From Polaromonas sp. AET17H-212 (lineage in GTDB: Bacteria > Pseudomonadota > Gammaproteobacteria > Burkholderiales > Burkholderiaceae_C), in assembly GCF_002379085.1 (NCBI RefSeq), contig NZ_NBZW01000001.1, positions 1 through 64,000 on the forward strand: 64,000 nt of DNA. The letters run 5' to 3'. The position numbers and the translations under genes were made by a program. This document shows positions 1-7,717 of this stretch, in pieces. Under the pieces are notes generated by a model. It was not told where the DNA came from. It worked only from the letters and a program-made list of their open reading frames with translations, and searched no databases. Numbering within the stretch: position 1 is the stretch's first letter; every line of letters begins with the position of its first letter.

Positions 1-99
1 GGGGGAGGGAGTGGGGAGTTGCGCCTACTGTCCCAAGCGAACCGGGAACGCAGCGTGATGCCGCAAATGCACTTATATCCTTGTACCGATTTCAATGAT

Positions 100-154
100 G
101 AAATCGGCCTCCAGCCCTTATAGGTATTACGCCAATAGCTACCAATAGGATAGC
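100..154 (+). repeat. Dispersed repeat, copy R1 (full)
   Basis: Full copy of a dispersed element. The left arm, close to AAATCGGCCTTCAGCCCTTA, is at 101-120 and the palindromic right arm (AGCTA...TAGC) at 137-154. It lies just past the stop of the minus-strand aminotransferase. Its left arm is also part of a 9-bp hairpin, CCGATTTCA/TGAAATCGG, at 86-107. No T-tract follows on either strand, so a terminator role is not supported. Confidence 0.75.
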
Positions 155-157
155 AAA

Positions 158-1342
158 TTACAGCCTGGCCAGCCGCTCCAGCGCACTGTTGAGCGTCTCG
201 TCCTTCTTCGCAAAACAGAAGCGCACGACGCGCTGGTCGAAGCCGTTGCCGTAAAACGCCGAGAGCGGAATCGCGGCGACGCCGATCTCGCTGGTCAGCC
301 ATTTGCAGAAATCGGCTTCACCGAGGTCGCTGACTTGCGAGATGTCCACGCACTGGAAATAAGTGCCTTCGCTGGGCAACAGCTTGAAGCGGGTTTTCGC
401 CAGACCGGCACGGAACAGGTCGCGCTTGCGCTGGTAAAACGCCGGCAGGTCCAGGTAAGGACGCGCATCCTGCATGTAGCTCGCCAGGCCGTATTGCACG
501 GGCGTGTTGACAGTGAACACATTGAACTGGTGCACCTTGCGGAACTCGGTTGTCAGCGAAGCGGGTGCCGCCACATAACCGACCTTCCAGCCGGTCACAT
601 GGTAGGTTTTGCCGAAACTGCTGACGATGAAAGCACGCGCGGCCAGGCCGGGGAAACGCGCGGCGCTTTCGTGCACGCGGCCCTGCGCGGCGTCGAAGAC
701 CATGTGTTCATAGACCTCGTCGCTGATCAGCAGCACGTCGGTGGGCGCCAGGATCTCCTGCAGGCGCAGCATGTCCGCGCGGGTCCAGACGGTGGCGCTG
801 GGGTTGTGCGGCGAGTTGATGATGATCGCGCGCGTTTTGGGGGTGATGGCGGCGGAGATCTTGTCGAAGTCGGGGCGGAAGGTGCCGGGTGTCAGGGGCA
901 CGCGCACGGGAACGCCGCCGGCCAGCTCGATGTTGGGCACGTAGCTGTCGTAACAGGGCTCGAGCACGATGACTTCATCACCGGGGTGCACCACGGCCAA
1001 CACCGCCGTGAGGATGGCCTGCGTGGCGCCGGCCGTCACGGTGATCTCGGTATTCGGGTTGTAGCTGCGGCCGTGCAGCTGCTGCAGCTTGGCGGCAATC
1101 GCCTCGCGCAGCACCGGCACACCGGGCATGGGCGGGTACTGGTTCAGGCCGCGGGTCATCGCATCGTTGACGGCGCCGACCAGTTGGGGGTCGCAGTCGA
1201 AGTCCGGGAAACCCTGGCCCAGGTTGACCGCGTTTTTTTCGAGGGCCAGCGCCGACATCACGGTGAAGATGGTGGTGCCCACGGCGGGCAGTTTGGTCTG
1301 TAGTTCTGGCGTGCGCTCGCTGGCAAAAGGCATGGTTGTCAT
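158..1342 (-). CDS. PLP-dependent aminotransferase (methionine/aromatic type, YbdL-like)
   Basis: A fold-type I, class I/II aminotransferase of 394 residues. Visible hallmarks are the substrate-binding NLGQGFPDF near residue 40, NSPHNPS at 176-182, the cofactor-binding SDEVY with Asp208, and the Schiff-base lysine Lys245 in SSFGKTYHVTGWK. These features and the length match the YbdL/kynurenine-aminotransferase-like group, which transfers amino groups from methionine or aromatic residues to 2-oxo acids in the cytosol. The gene is 30 bp downstream of cysB on the same strand, which would fit a role in sulfur amino acid metabolism, but that is inference from proximity. The exact amino donor cannot be read from the sequence. 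Confidence 0.85.
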   Translation of the reverse strand: MTTMPFASERTPELQTKLPAVGTTIFTVMSALALEKNAVNLGQGFPDFDCDPQLVGAVNDAMTRGLNQYPPMPGVPVLREAIAAKLQQLHGRSYNPNTEITVTAGATQAILTAVLAVVHPGDEVIVLEPCYDSYVPNIELAGGVPVRVPLTPGTFRPDFDKISAAITPKTRAIIINSPHNPSATVWTRADMLRLQEILAPTDVLLISDEVYEHMVFDAAQGRVHESAARFPGLAARAFIVSSFGKTYHVTGWKVGYVAAPASLTTEFRKVHQFNVFTVNTPVQYGLASYMQDARPYLDLPAFYQRKRDLFRAGLAKTRFKLLPSEGTYFQCVDISQVSDLGEADFCKWLTSEIGVAAIPLSAFYGNGFDQRVVRFCFAKKDETLNSALERLARL

Positions 1343-1372
1343 GGGGATGGGTGGGTGCTGGAGGAAAGGTTT

Positions 1373-2317
1373 TTAAAGTTCGAAATCGCCGTGGCGGCTG
1401 CTCATGGCCCGGGTGATCTGGGCGCGGTCGAGCTTGTCATTGAGCAGTTCGGCAAACTTGTAGACAAAGTTGCGCAGGTAGGCGCTGCGCTTGAAGGCGA
1501 CACGCGCCACGTTCACGCCGAACAGCTGGCCGGCCGGCAGGGCGACCAGGTCGGTGTTGGTGCCGTCGTCCTTGAGCGCCATCTCGGCCACAATGCCGAC
1601 CCCCAGGCCGAGGCGCACATAGGTCTTGATCACGTCGGAGTCGATCGCTTCGAGCGCAATGCGCGGATGCAGGTGTTTGGCGGCAAAGGCCTGGTCGATC
1701 TTGGTGCGGCCGGTGAACGAGGGGTGGTAGGTGATCAGCGGCTGCTCGGCCAGGTCTTCCAGCGTGATGTTGTCCTGTTTGGCCAGCGGGTGGTCCAGCG
1801 GCAACACCAGCATGTGCTGCCATTCGTAGCAGGGCAGCGTGACCAGCTCTTCGTAGTGCGCCAGCGACTCGGTGGCAATGCCGATCTCGGCCACCTCGTC
1901 GATCAGCATGCGCGCCACCTGGTCGGGCGAGCCCTGGTGCAGGCTGACGTTGACCTTGGGAAACGCCTCGCGCAGCTTGGCCACCGGCTGCGGCAGCACA
2001 TAACGGGCCTGGGTGTGGGTGGTCGCGATCGACAGGGTGCCGCTGTCCTGCGCGGAAAACTGCTCGCCGATACGCCGCAGGTTGCCGACTTCGCGCATGA
2101 TGATGTCTATGCTTTTGAGCACGTGTTCGCCCGGTTCGGTCACGCGTTTGAGGCGCTTGCCGTGGCGGGCAAAAATTTCCACACCCAGTTCTTCCTCGAG
2201 CTCGATGATGGCCTTGGACACCCCGGGCTGCGAAGTGTGCAGGATGCGTGCCGTTTCGGTGAGGTTCAGGTTGCGCCGGACGGCTTCCTGGACAAAGCGA
2301 AATTGGTGAAGATTCAT
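1373..2317 (-). CDS. cysB: LysR-type regulator CysB
   Basis: A LysR-family transcription regulator of 314 residues that opens with MNLHQFRFVQEAVRR and has a winged helix-turn-helix over about residues 15-60, including LHTSQPGVSKAI. The C-terminal two-thirds is the inducer-binding domain. Full-length similarity to CysB/Cbl is clear (TTHTQARYVLP, GLGVGIVAEMAL). CysB activates sulfate assimilation and cysteine biosynthesis genes in response to N-acetylserine. No cys structural genes are in the window. The upstream gap to cbiX (2318-2422) should contain its promoter; a CATAAT-like box is visible there on the minus strand but has no convincing -35 partner. Confidence 0.9.
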   Translation of the reverse strand: MNLHQFRFVQEAVRRNLNLTETARILHTSQPGVSKAIIELEEELGVEIFARHGKRLKRVTEPGEHVLKSIDIIMREVGNLRRIGEQFSAQDSGTLSIATTHTQARYVLPQPVAKLREAFPKVNVSLHQGSPDQVARMLIDEVAEIGIATESLAHYEELVTLPCYEWQHMLVLPLDHPLAKQDNITLEDLAEQPLITYHPSFTGRTKIDQAFAAKHLHPRIALEAIDSDVIKTYVRLGLGVGIVAEMALKDDGTNTDLVALPAGQLFGVNVARVAFKRSAYLRNFVYKFAELLNDKLDRAQITRAMSSRHGDFEL

Positions 2318-2422
2318 ATCCGATTCTTGCTAATTGTTCGCTTTATTATGCCCGTTTGAACCTAAGAGCGATTGGCCAGCGCTTAAAAAATGCAGGAAGC
2401 CGCGCGCCTTGGTGCCCCCGGT

Positions 2423-2785
2423 TCAGGACAGGGCGATTTCGGCCATCAGCGCGGTCAGCTGGGGGTGCTCGCCAGCCGTCGGCATCAGGGCCACCGTCAC
2501 CTCCGGGTGCAAGGCGCGAACTTCTGCCAGCAGCAGCGGCAGGTCTTCCCGGGCGTGTTTTCCCACACCGAGAAAAAGCGGGAAAACCTTGATACTGTCT
2601 ACGCCGGAAGCTATCAAATCAGTAGCGGCCTGGGCCAGGTCCGGCGCGCACAACTCGAGGTAGGCGCAGCAGACCAGGGCATCGGGGTCGCGTGCGCGGA
2701 TCGCCTCGGCCACGGCCTCGATGGGCAGGCGCCAGAGGGGGTCGCGCGAGCCGTGCGCAAACAGGACGATGCCTTGCCTGGCCAT
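2423..2785 (-). CDS. cbiX: CbiX-type sirohydrochlorin chelatase, short form
   Basis: A 120-residue single-domain chelatase of the CbiX/SirB class, which inserts Co2+ or Fe2+ into sirohydrochlorin for cobalamin or siroheme synthesis. The two metal-binding histidines of the short form are visible: His11 in LFAHGSRD and His77 in LGVGKHARED. Its ATG overlaps the lptG stop codon by one base (TGATG on the minus strand), so it is probably translated from the lptFG message. The pairing with LPS export is positional, not functional. Codons for ATDLIAS (54-60) coincide with the right arm of the dispersed repeat (2609-2626). Whether the substrate metal is iron or cobalt cannot be told. Confidence 0.85.
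   Translation of the reverse strand: MARQGIVLFAHGSRDPLWRLPIEAVAEAIRARDPDALVCCAYLELCAPDLAQAATDLIASGVDSIKVFPLFLGVGKHAREDLPLLLAEVRALHPEVTVALMPTAGEHPQLTALMAEIALS
2609..2626 (+). repeat. Dispersed repeat, partial copy R2 (right arm only) inside cbiX
   Basis: The sequence AGCTATCAAATCAGTAGC matches the right arm of the dispersed repeat. No convincing left arm precedes it. On the coding (minus) strand it is read as ATDLIA, the same frame as the reverse-oriented copy in the hydrolase gene at 32390-32446. Confidence 0.45.
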
Positions 2786-3939
2786 CAGCGTCTCAGGACC
2801 AGCCAGCCGAAGGCGCCCAGCGAAATGGCGGTGTAGAGCAGGCCGGGCGCGGCGGCGGCCAGCCAGGGTTGCCAGTTCTGCAGGTTGCCGATGTAGCCAA
2901 ACACGTTGTTGAGCAGGAAAAAGCTGATGCCGATCATCACGCCGCCGAACACATAACCGGCGATGCCGCCGCTGCGAAAGTGCAGGTAGGCGAAGGGCAG
3001 GGCCAGCACCACCATCACCAGGCAGCTCAGCGGGTAGAACACCTTTTTCCAGAACTCGATTTCGTAACGCTGGGCGGTCTGGCCATTGGCGTTGAGGTGG
3101 CGGATGTAGGCGAACAGGTCGATCGTGCTCATGCGTTCGGGCTTGAGCACGGCGACCGAGACCATCTCCGCGCTGATGCCGGTGGGCCAGCGGAACTGGG
3201 CGATCTTGTTGATGCTGATTTTGGCCGTGTCACGCGCGGCCTCGCTGCTGCTTGCCTGTCCCGGCCGCACGGTGAATTCGGTCCGGGTGCCGTTTTCGAG
3301 TTGCCAGGAATCGTCGGACCCAAACCGGGCGATGGCCGATTGCGTGATGGACACCAGCAGGCCCTTGTTGTCGAACTCGAACACCCGCACGGCCTGCATC
3401 TCGTTGTCGGCCGACAGGGCGCCGACGTTGACCACGTAGCTGTTGTAGGCCTGTTTTTCCTTGAGCCACGCCCCGGTCTGGCCGATGGTGATGCGGCCCT
3501 GGTAACGCGCCTTGAGCAGCTGGGCGGCACGGTCGGCGGCCGGGGCCACGTAGTCGCCGATGGCGAAACAGACCACGACGAAAATCGCCCCCAGGGTCAG
3601 CAGCAGGCGCAACGCGCGCCAGGGTTCCAGGCCGCTGGTGCGCAAGATGGTGTATTCCGAACTCTGCGCCAGCCGGGCCATCACGAAAATGGTGCCGATC
3701 AGCACCGAGATCGGTACCAGCTCGTACAGGTGGCTGGGAATCAGCAGCGCCACGTACAGCAGCGCATGGCGGATCTGGTAGGTGTTGGCGTCGGAACTGA
3801 CGGCGCCGGCCGCATTTTTGCCCAGGTACTGCAGCTCATCGACCAGGTCGAAAAAGAAAAACAGCGCCAGAAATCCGACCGCCACAAAAGCAATGGAGGC
3901 CAGCACCTCGCCGTAAATCAGGCGGCGTATGGTTTTCAT
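2785..3939 (-). CDS. lptG: LPS export ABC transporter permease LptG
   Basis: A 384-residue inner-membrane permease of the YjgP/YjgQ family. Hydrophobic segments lie near the N-terminus (residues about 10-35, 60-80, 100-125) and a group of three at the C-terminus (about 300-380), separated by a periplasmic jellyroll-like domain. With LptF it forms the membrane core of LptB2FG, which extracts lipopolysaccharide from the inner membrane. The start codon overlaps the lptF stop (ATGA), showing tight coupling, and cbiX follows with a one-base overlap. The ATPase lptB and lptC are not in the window, as is usual for this locus. Confidence 0.92.
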   Translation of the reverse strand: MKTIRRLIYGEVLASIAFVAVGFLALFFFFDLVDELQYLGKNAAGAVSSDANTYQIRHALLYVALLIPSHLYELVPISVLIGTIFVMARLAQSSEYTILRTSGLEPWRALRLLLTLGAIFVVVCFAIGDYVAPAADRAAQLLKARYQGRITIGQTGAWLKEKQAYNSYVVNVGALSADNEMQAVRVFEFDNKGLLVSITQSAIARFGSDDSWQLENGTRTEFTVRPGQASSSEAARDTAKISINKIAQFRWPTGISAEMVSVAVLKPERMSTIDLFAYIRHLNANGQTAQRYEIEFWKKVFYPLSCLVMVVLALPFAYLHFRSGGIAGYVFGGVMIGISFFLLNNVFGYIGNLQNWQPWLAAAAPGLLYTAISLGAFGWLVLRR

Positions 3940-5063
3940 GCGGCCACCTTGCCCGCCTGCCGGCTGGCCTGCCGCTTGCGCTCCCGGCTCATGGCGCCCT
4001 TGAAGGTCCAGTTCAGGTGGCGCTTGGACAGCCAGCCCAGCGCCAGCAGCAACGCGCCGCCGTGCAGGGCCAGCACGAAGCCGGCGAAATTGGCCGCGCC
4101 CACGCTGATCCAGCTCTGGCCCAGGTTCAGCAGGTTGTGATAAACGACAAAGGTGAACAGCACAAAGATCAGGTTGCCGCTGCGTCCGGCGCGCGGGTTG
4201 ACGCTGGCCAGCGCCAGCGCAATCACGACAAAATTGATGGCGGCCAGCGCCATGCCCAGGCGCCAGGCCAGCTCGCCCTGGTTGGTCCGTGTGGGCGACT
4301 TCATCAGTTCGCGGGTGGACTTGGATTTTTCGGGGATGTTGGCGCCGTTGATCAGCGGGCTGTCGCCGGCCTTGCTGCCGTATTGCGCAAACTCGGTGAT
4401 CTTCAGGGCCGACTTGCCGATCTCGCTTTCAAGCCGCTGGCCGTTGTCGAGCAGCAGCATCTGGTCCTTGCCGACGGTTTCGATGCGACCGGAACTGGCG
4501 GTGGTCACCGAATTCTTGCCCTTTTCGGTCGAGGCGATGAAGACGTTGTTGCTGACTTTTTCCCCGCTGGTGTCGCGGTCGATGAAAAAGACCCGGTTGC
4601 CGCTGGACGATTCCTGGAACTGGCCGGGCGAGACCCGCTGCAGGTCCCCGCGCTGCTCGTACCGGTCCCGCACCTCCTGGGTCTGCAGGTTGGACCAGGG
4701 CCAGACAAACACCGACATCAGCGTGATCACCAGCAGCACCGGCCAGGCGAAGCGGAACAGCGGGACGAGAAAAAAGCCCAGACCGCGGCCACTGACAAAC
4801 CAGACGACCATCTCGCTGTCGCGGTACATGCGCGAGAGGGTGCTGACCATGGCCACAAACAGGGACAGCGTCAGGATGATCGGCATGCGGCCCAGGGCCG
4901 AGTACCCCATGACCAGCATCACGTCCTGCGGGTTGACACTGCCGCGCGAGGCCTGCCCGAGCGTGCGGATCAGGATGATGGTGATCACAATGGTCATCAA
5001 AACCACAAGGGTGGCCCCAAAACTGCGCGCCAGCTCTTTGCGGATCGAGGATTGGAATAACAT
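3936..5063 (-). CDS. lptF: LPS export ABC transporter permease LptF
   Basis: The partner permease of LptG, 375 residues from the chosen ATG. It has N-terminal membrane segments (about 15-35, 50-75, 95-120), a central periplasmic domain and three C-terminal segments. The reading frame is open further upstream to a TTG at 5096, but ATG 5063 (MLFQSSIRKELARSF) is preferred: it gives the usual family N-terminus and has AGGGCAAG upstream. The gene is divergent from pepA, separated by about 60 bp that must hold both promoters. LptF/pepA divergence is a common arrangement in proteobacteria. Overlap with lptG is 4 bp (ATGA). Confidence 0.9.
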   Translation of the reverse strand: MLFQSSIRKELARSFGATLVVLMTIVITIILIRTLGQASRGSVNPQDVMLVMGYSALGRMPIILTLSLFVAMVSTLSRMYRDSEMVVWFVSGRGLGFFLVPLFRFAWPVLLVITLMSVFVWPWSNLQTQEVRDRYEQRGDLQRVSPGQFQESSSGNRVFFIDRDTSGEKVSNNVFIASTEKGKNSVTTASSGRIETVGKDQMLLLDNGQRLESEIGKSALKITEFAQYGSKAGDSPLINGANIPEKSKSTRELMKSPTRTNQGELAWRLGMALAAINFVVIALALASVNPRAGRSGNLIFVLFTFVVYHNLLNLGQSWISVGAANFAGFVLALHGGALLLALGWLSKRHLNWTFKGAMSRERKRQASRQAGKVAA

Positions 5064-5124
5064 TGACTGAAACTTGCCCTTAACAACAACCGACAACTGC
5101 GCTTGCGACGCCTAACCCTCGATT

Positions 5125-6627
5125 ATGGACTTTGAACTCAAAACCCTGACCCCCGCCCGAATTTGCGCCGAGAAATGTGATGCCCTGATTGTGCTGGTGG
5201 CCGGCGAGACGGGCGCCGGAACCGACGCGGTGTCGAAAATGGTAACGCTGGCGCTGAAGGCGGGGGACTTTGAAAACAAGGCCGGCAAGCTGCTCAGCGC
5301 CTACCGGCCCGAGGGCGTGGCGGCCACGCGGGTACTGCTGGCGGGGGCCGGCGACGGCAGCGCCAAAAGCATACGGACCGCGGTGCATGCAGCGATGGTT
5401 GCCCTGAAAAACACCAATGCGCGGCGTGTGCTGCTCAGTCTCTGCGCACTGCCGCAGGCCGGTCAGGAGACCGCGCGCGCCGCCGTGCTGGCCTGCGCCG
5501 ATGCCGCCTACCTTTACAGCACCACCAAATCGAAGCCGGCCGAACAAAAACTCAAGCAGGTGCTGGTGGCCGTCTCCTCGCTGGCGGCCAGCCGGGCCGG
5601 ATTCGACAAGGGCGTCGGGCTGGCCAAGGGACTCGCACTCGCCAAGGAGTGGGCCAACCGGCCGGCCAACCACGCGACGCCGACAATGCTCGCCCAGGCC
5701 GCCAAGGACCTCGGAAAACTGCCTGGAATCAAGGTGGAGGTGCTGGGCCCCAAAGAGGTCGCCAAACTCGGCATGGGCTCCTTCATGGCCGTCGCCCAAG
5801 GCTCGGAAGAACCCCTGCGTTTCATCGTGCTGCGTTATGACGGCGGCGCGAAAGCCGAGGCGCCGGTGGTGCTGATCGGCAAGGGCATCACTTTCGACAC
5901 CGGTGGCATCTCCATCAAGCCGGCCGCCGAGATGGACGAGATGAAATACGACATGGGCGGCGCCGCCAGCGTGCTCGGTACTTTCCGCGCGCTGGCCGAA
6001 CTGCAGCCCGCGCTCAATGTGGTGGGCCTGATTCCGGCCTGCGAAAACATGCCCGACGGCCGCGCCGTCAAGCCCGGCGATGTGGTCACCAGCATGAGCG
6101 GGCAGACCATCGAGATCCTCAACACCGATGCCGAAGGCCGGCTGGTGCTGTGTGATGCGTTGACCTATGCCGAACGCCTGAAGCCACGCGCCGTGGTGGA
6201 CATTGCCACCCTGACCGGCGCCTGCGTGATTGCGCTGGGTGGCGTGCGCAGCGGCATGTTTTCCAGCGACGAAGCGTTGGCCCTGGCCCTGGGCGCGGCC
6301 GGCGACAGCTCGCTTGATCTGTGCTGGCGCATGCCGCTCGACGACGAATACGCCGATGGCCTGAAAACTCATTTTGCGGACGTGGCCAACGTCGCCGGAC
6401 GTGCCGGCGGCGCCATCACCGCAGCCAAGTTTCTGCAGCGTTTTGCCGGCAAGTTCCCCTGGGCGCACCTCGACATTGCCGGCACGGCCTGGAAAAGCGG
6501 TGCCGCCAAGGGCGCAACCGGCCGGCCCGTGCCCCTGCTGGTCGACTTTTTGCTGAGCCAGGTTCAGTCGGGCAGGGCGCCAGCCAAAACCCGGACCCCC
6601 AAGGCGGGGGCCCGGTCCCGCGCATGA
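5125..6627 (+). CDS. pepA: Leucyl aminopeptidase PepA (M17)
   Basis: A 500-residue cytosolic dimetal aminopeptidase that removes N-terminal leucine and other residues; PepA of enterics is also a DNA-binding accessory factor. The N-terminal domain (about 1-160) is followed by the catalytic domain with metal and active-site residues Lys253 and Asp258 (GKGITFDTGG), Lys265, Asp276 and the signature NTDAEGRL with Asp335, Glu337 and Arg339. All catalytic residues are present. It is the first gene of a three-gene unit: its TGA overlaps the ATG of holC (ATGA). The C-terminal tail after about residue 480 is basic and low in complexity. Confidence 0.95.
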   Translation: MDFELKTLTPARICAEKCDALIVLVAGETGAGTDAVSKMVTLALKAGDFENKAGKLLSAYRPEGVAATRVLLAGAGDGSAKSIRTAVHAAMVALKNTNARRVLLSLCALPQAGQETARAAVLACADAAYLYSTTKSKPAEQKLKQVLVAVSSLAASRAGFDKGVGLAKGLALAKEWANRPANHATPTMLAQAAKDLGKLPGIKVEVLGPKEVAKLGMGSFMAVAQGSEEPLRFIVLRYDGGAKAEAPVVLIGKGITFDTGGISIKPAAEMDEMKYDMGGAASVLGTFRALAELQPALNVVGLIPACENMPDGRAVKPGDVVTSMSGQTIEILNTDAEGRLVLCDALTYAERLKPRAVVDIATLTGACVIALGGVRSGMFSSDEALALALGAAGDSSLDLCWRMPLDDEYADGLKTHFADVANVAGRAGGAITAAKFLQRFAGKFPWAHLDIAGTAWKSGAAKGATGRPVPLLVDFLLSQVQSGRAPAKTRTPKAGARSRA

Positions 6628-7058
6628 CGGAAGTTGCTTTTCATTTCAACGTGCCGGACAAGCTGACCTACAGCTGCCGGCTGCTGCGCAAGGCCTGGGG
6701 CAGCGGGGCGCGCGTGGTGGTGACTGCCGAGCCGGACATGCTGGCCCGGCTCGACCAGTTGTTGTGGACCTTTTCCCCGCTGGAGTTTGTGCCGCATTGC
6801 CACCTGAGCGCCGTCCCGTCCACCGTGTCTGTGACGCCGGTGGTGCTGGCCGGGTCGCTGGAGGCCTGTCCCCACCATGAGGTGCTGGTCAATCTCGGAC
6901 ACCAGGTGCCGGTCGGGTTTGAGCGTTTCGAGCGGTTCATCGAACTGGTCACCCTGGCCGATGACGACCGCGCGGCGGCCCGCAGCCGTTGGAAGCATTA
7001 CGCCGACCGCGGTTATGCCATGAAGCGGCATGACCTGGCCAGCGCGGGCGCAACATGA
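6624..7058 (+). CDS. holC: DNA polymerase III subunit chi
   Basis: A 144-residue HolC family protein. Chi pairs with psi in the clamp-loader complex and contacts single-strand binding protein, helping the replisome move on SSB-coated DNA. The sequence shows the family opening (VAFHFNVPDKLTYSCRLLRK) and the later FERFIELV segment followed by RSRWKHYADRGY, which forms the conserved C-terminal helix. The gene overlaps pepA by 4 bp and the next ORF by 4 bp, so all three are probably coupled in translation. The pepA-holC neighbourhood is common in proteobacteria. Confidence 0.88.
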   Translation: MTEVAFHFNVPDKLTYSCRLLRKAWGSGARVVVTAEPDMLARLDQLLWTFSPLEFVPHCHLSAVPSTVSVTPVVLAGSLEACPHHEVLVNLGHQVPVGFERFERFIELVTLADDDRAAARSRWKHYADRGYAMKRHDLASAGAT

Positions 7059-7369
7059 ACCGCCCGCCACCCCGGTTTGTGCCCACGCTGACGGAAGTGG
7101 TGCAACCCCAGGCCACCACGCCCGGGGGCCGGACCGCGCCCGCGGCGATGGACATGCAGCACTTTCAGGAGCAGATGGTGCATCGCGTGATGCAGCGCGT
7201 CGATTTGACGCTGGACCGGCTGCTGCGCGAGACCGTGGGCCGTCTGGTGCTGGAACACACCCAGGCACTGGCGCCCAGCCTCAGGGACGAAATCGAGATC
7301 GTCGTGCGGCAGTCGGTCAACCAGGCCTTTGAACAGGAACTGGCCAGCCAGCTGCTGGACAAGCCCTGA
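7055..7369 (+). CDS. Hypothetical protein coupled to holC
   Basis: A 104-residue protein whose ATG overlaps the holC stop (ATGA), which argues strongly that it is translated. The first 30 residues are proline-rich and probably disordered. Residues about 32-100 form one or two amphipathic helices (HRVMQRVDLTLDRLLRETV, SVNQAFEQELASQL). There are no cysteines and no membrane segment. I do not recognise a family. The position suggests a replication or clamp-loader accessory, but that is inference only. Confidence 0.7.
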   Translation: MNRPPPRFVPTLTEVVQPQATTPGGRTAPAAMDMQHFQEQMVHRVMQRVDLTLDRLLRETVGRLVLEHTQALAPSLRDEIEIVVRQSVNQAFEQELASQLLDKP

Positions 7370-7717
7370 AACTGCTGCGTCCCGGGCTTCCCCTTTTCAT
7401 GCGGATGGCTTGTTGAAGGACGTAAATAATGCCAGAAGCGGCTGCGGTTGGACGACCTGTTGCCTGCGGCTGCCGGCATTTTTGCCGATGGCTGATCATG
7501 CCGCACGGCCCAGCGTTACCGTTGGGAATGGGCTGCTTCTCGCGTTTTATTAGATTTGCTAATAGCAGATCAATTTCGTTTCTTTCCCGGCCTCCACCGC
7601 GCAACACTAGGGCTGCTTGCTATGGTGCGGGCGCGGAAATTGCGTTATGTTCGTGGCTGTTGAGTAAAAAAATCAGTTCTCAACCATCAACGGTAATTTA
7701 ATAATTGGAGTGTATTT
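7370..7717. other. Intergenic region upstream of the livJ-like gene
   Basis: There is no credible gene in these 348 bp. The last 100 bp are AT-richer than the surroundings and lead to TTGGAG, a ribosome-binding site 8 nt before the ATG of the lipoprotein gene, so the promoter is presumably here. I could not place convincing -35/-10 boxes. No clear terminator for the pepA-holC unit is visible. Confidence 0.5.

Noticed and set aside
86..107. Terminator at the aminotransferase 3' end
   Set aside because: The 9-bp hairpin has no T-tract on either strand and overlaps a repeat copy.
335..1303. Long plus-strand ORF antisense to the aminotransferase gene (and similar shadows at 4017-5060, 11234-13207, 16232-18124, 20837-22183, 28891-30777, 55566-57464)
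   Set aside because: These lack recognised domains and are antisense to clear genes. Their His/Gln/Val/Gly-rich composition is typical of antisense frames in high-GC DNA.
7531..7580. Possible degenerate repeat copy (TTTATTAGATTTGCTAATAGCAG)
   Set aside because: Only a loosely similar right arm is present and no left arm, so it falls below what chance could give.
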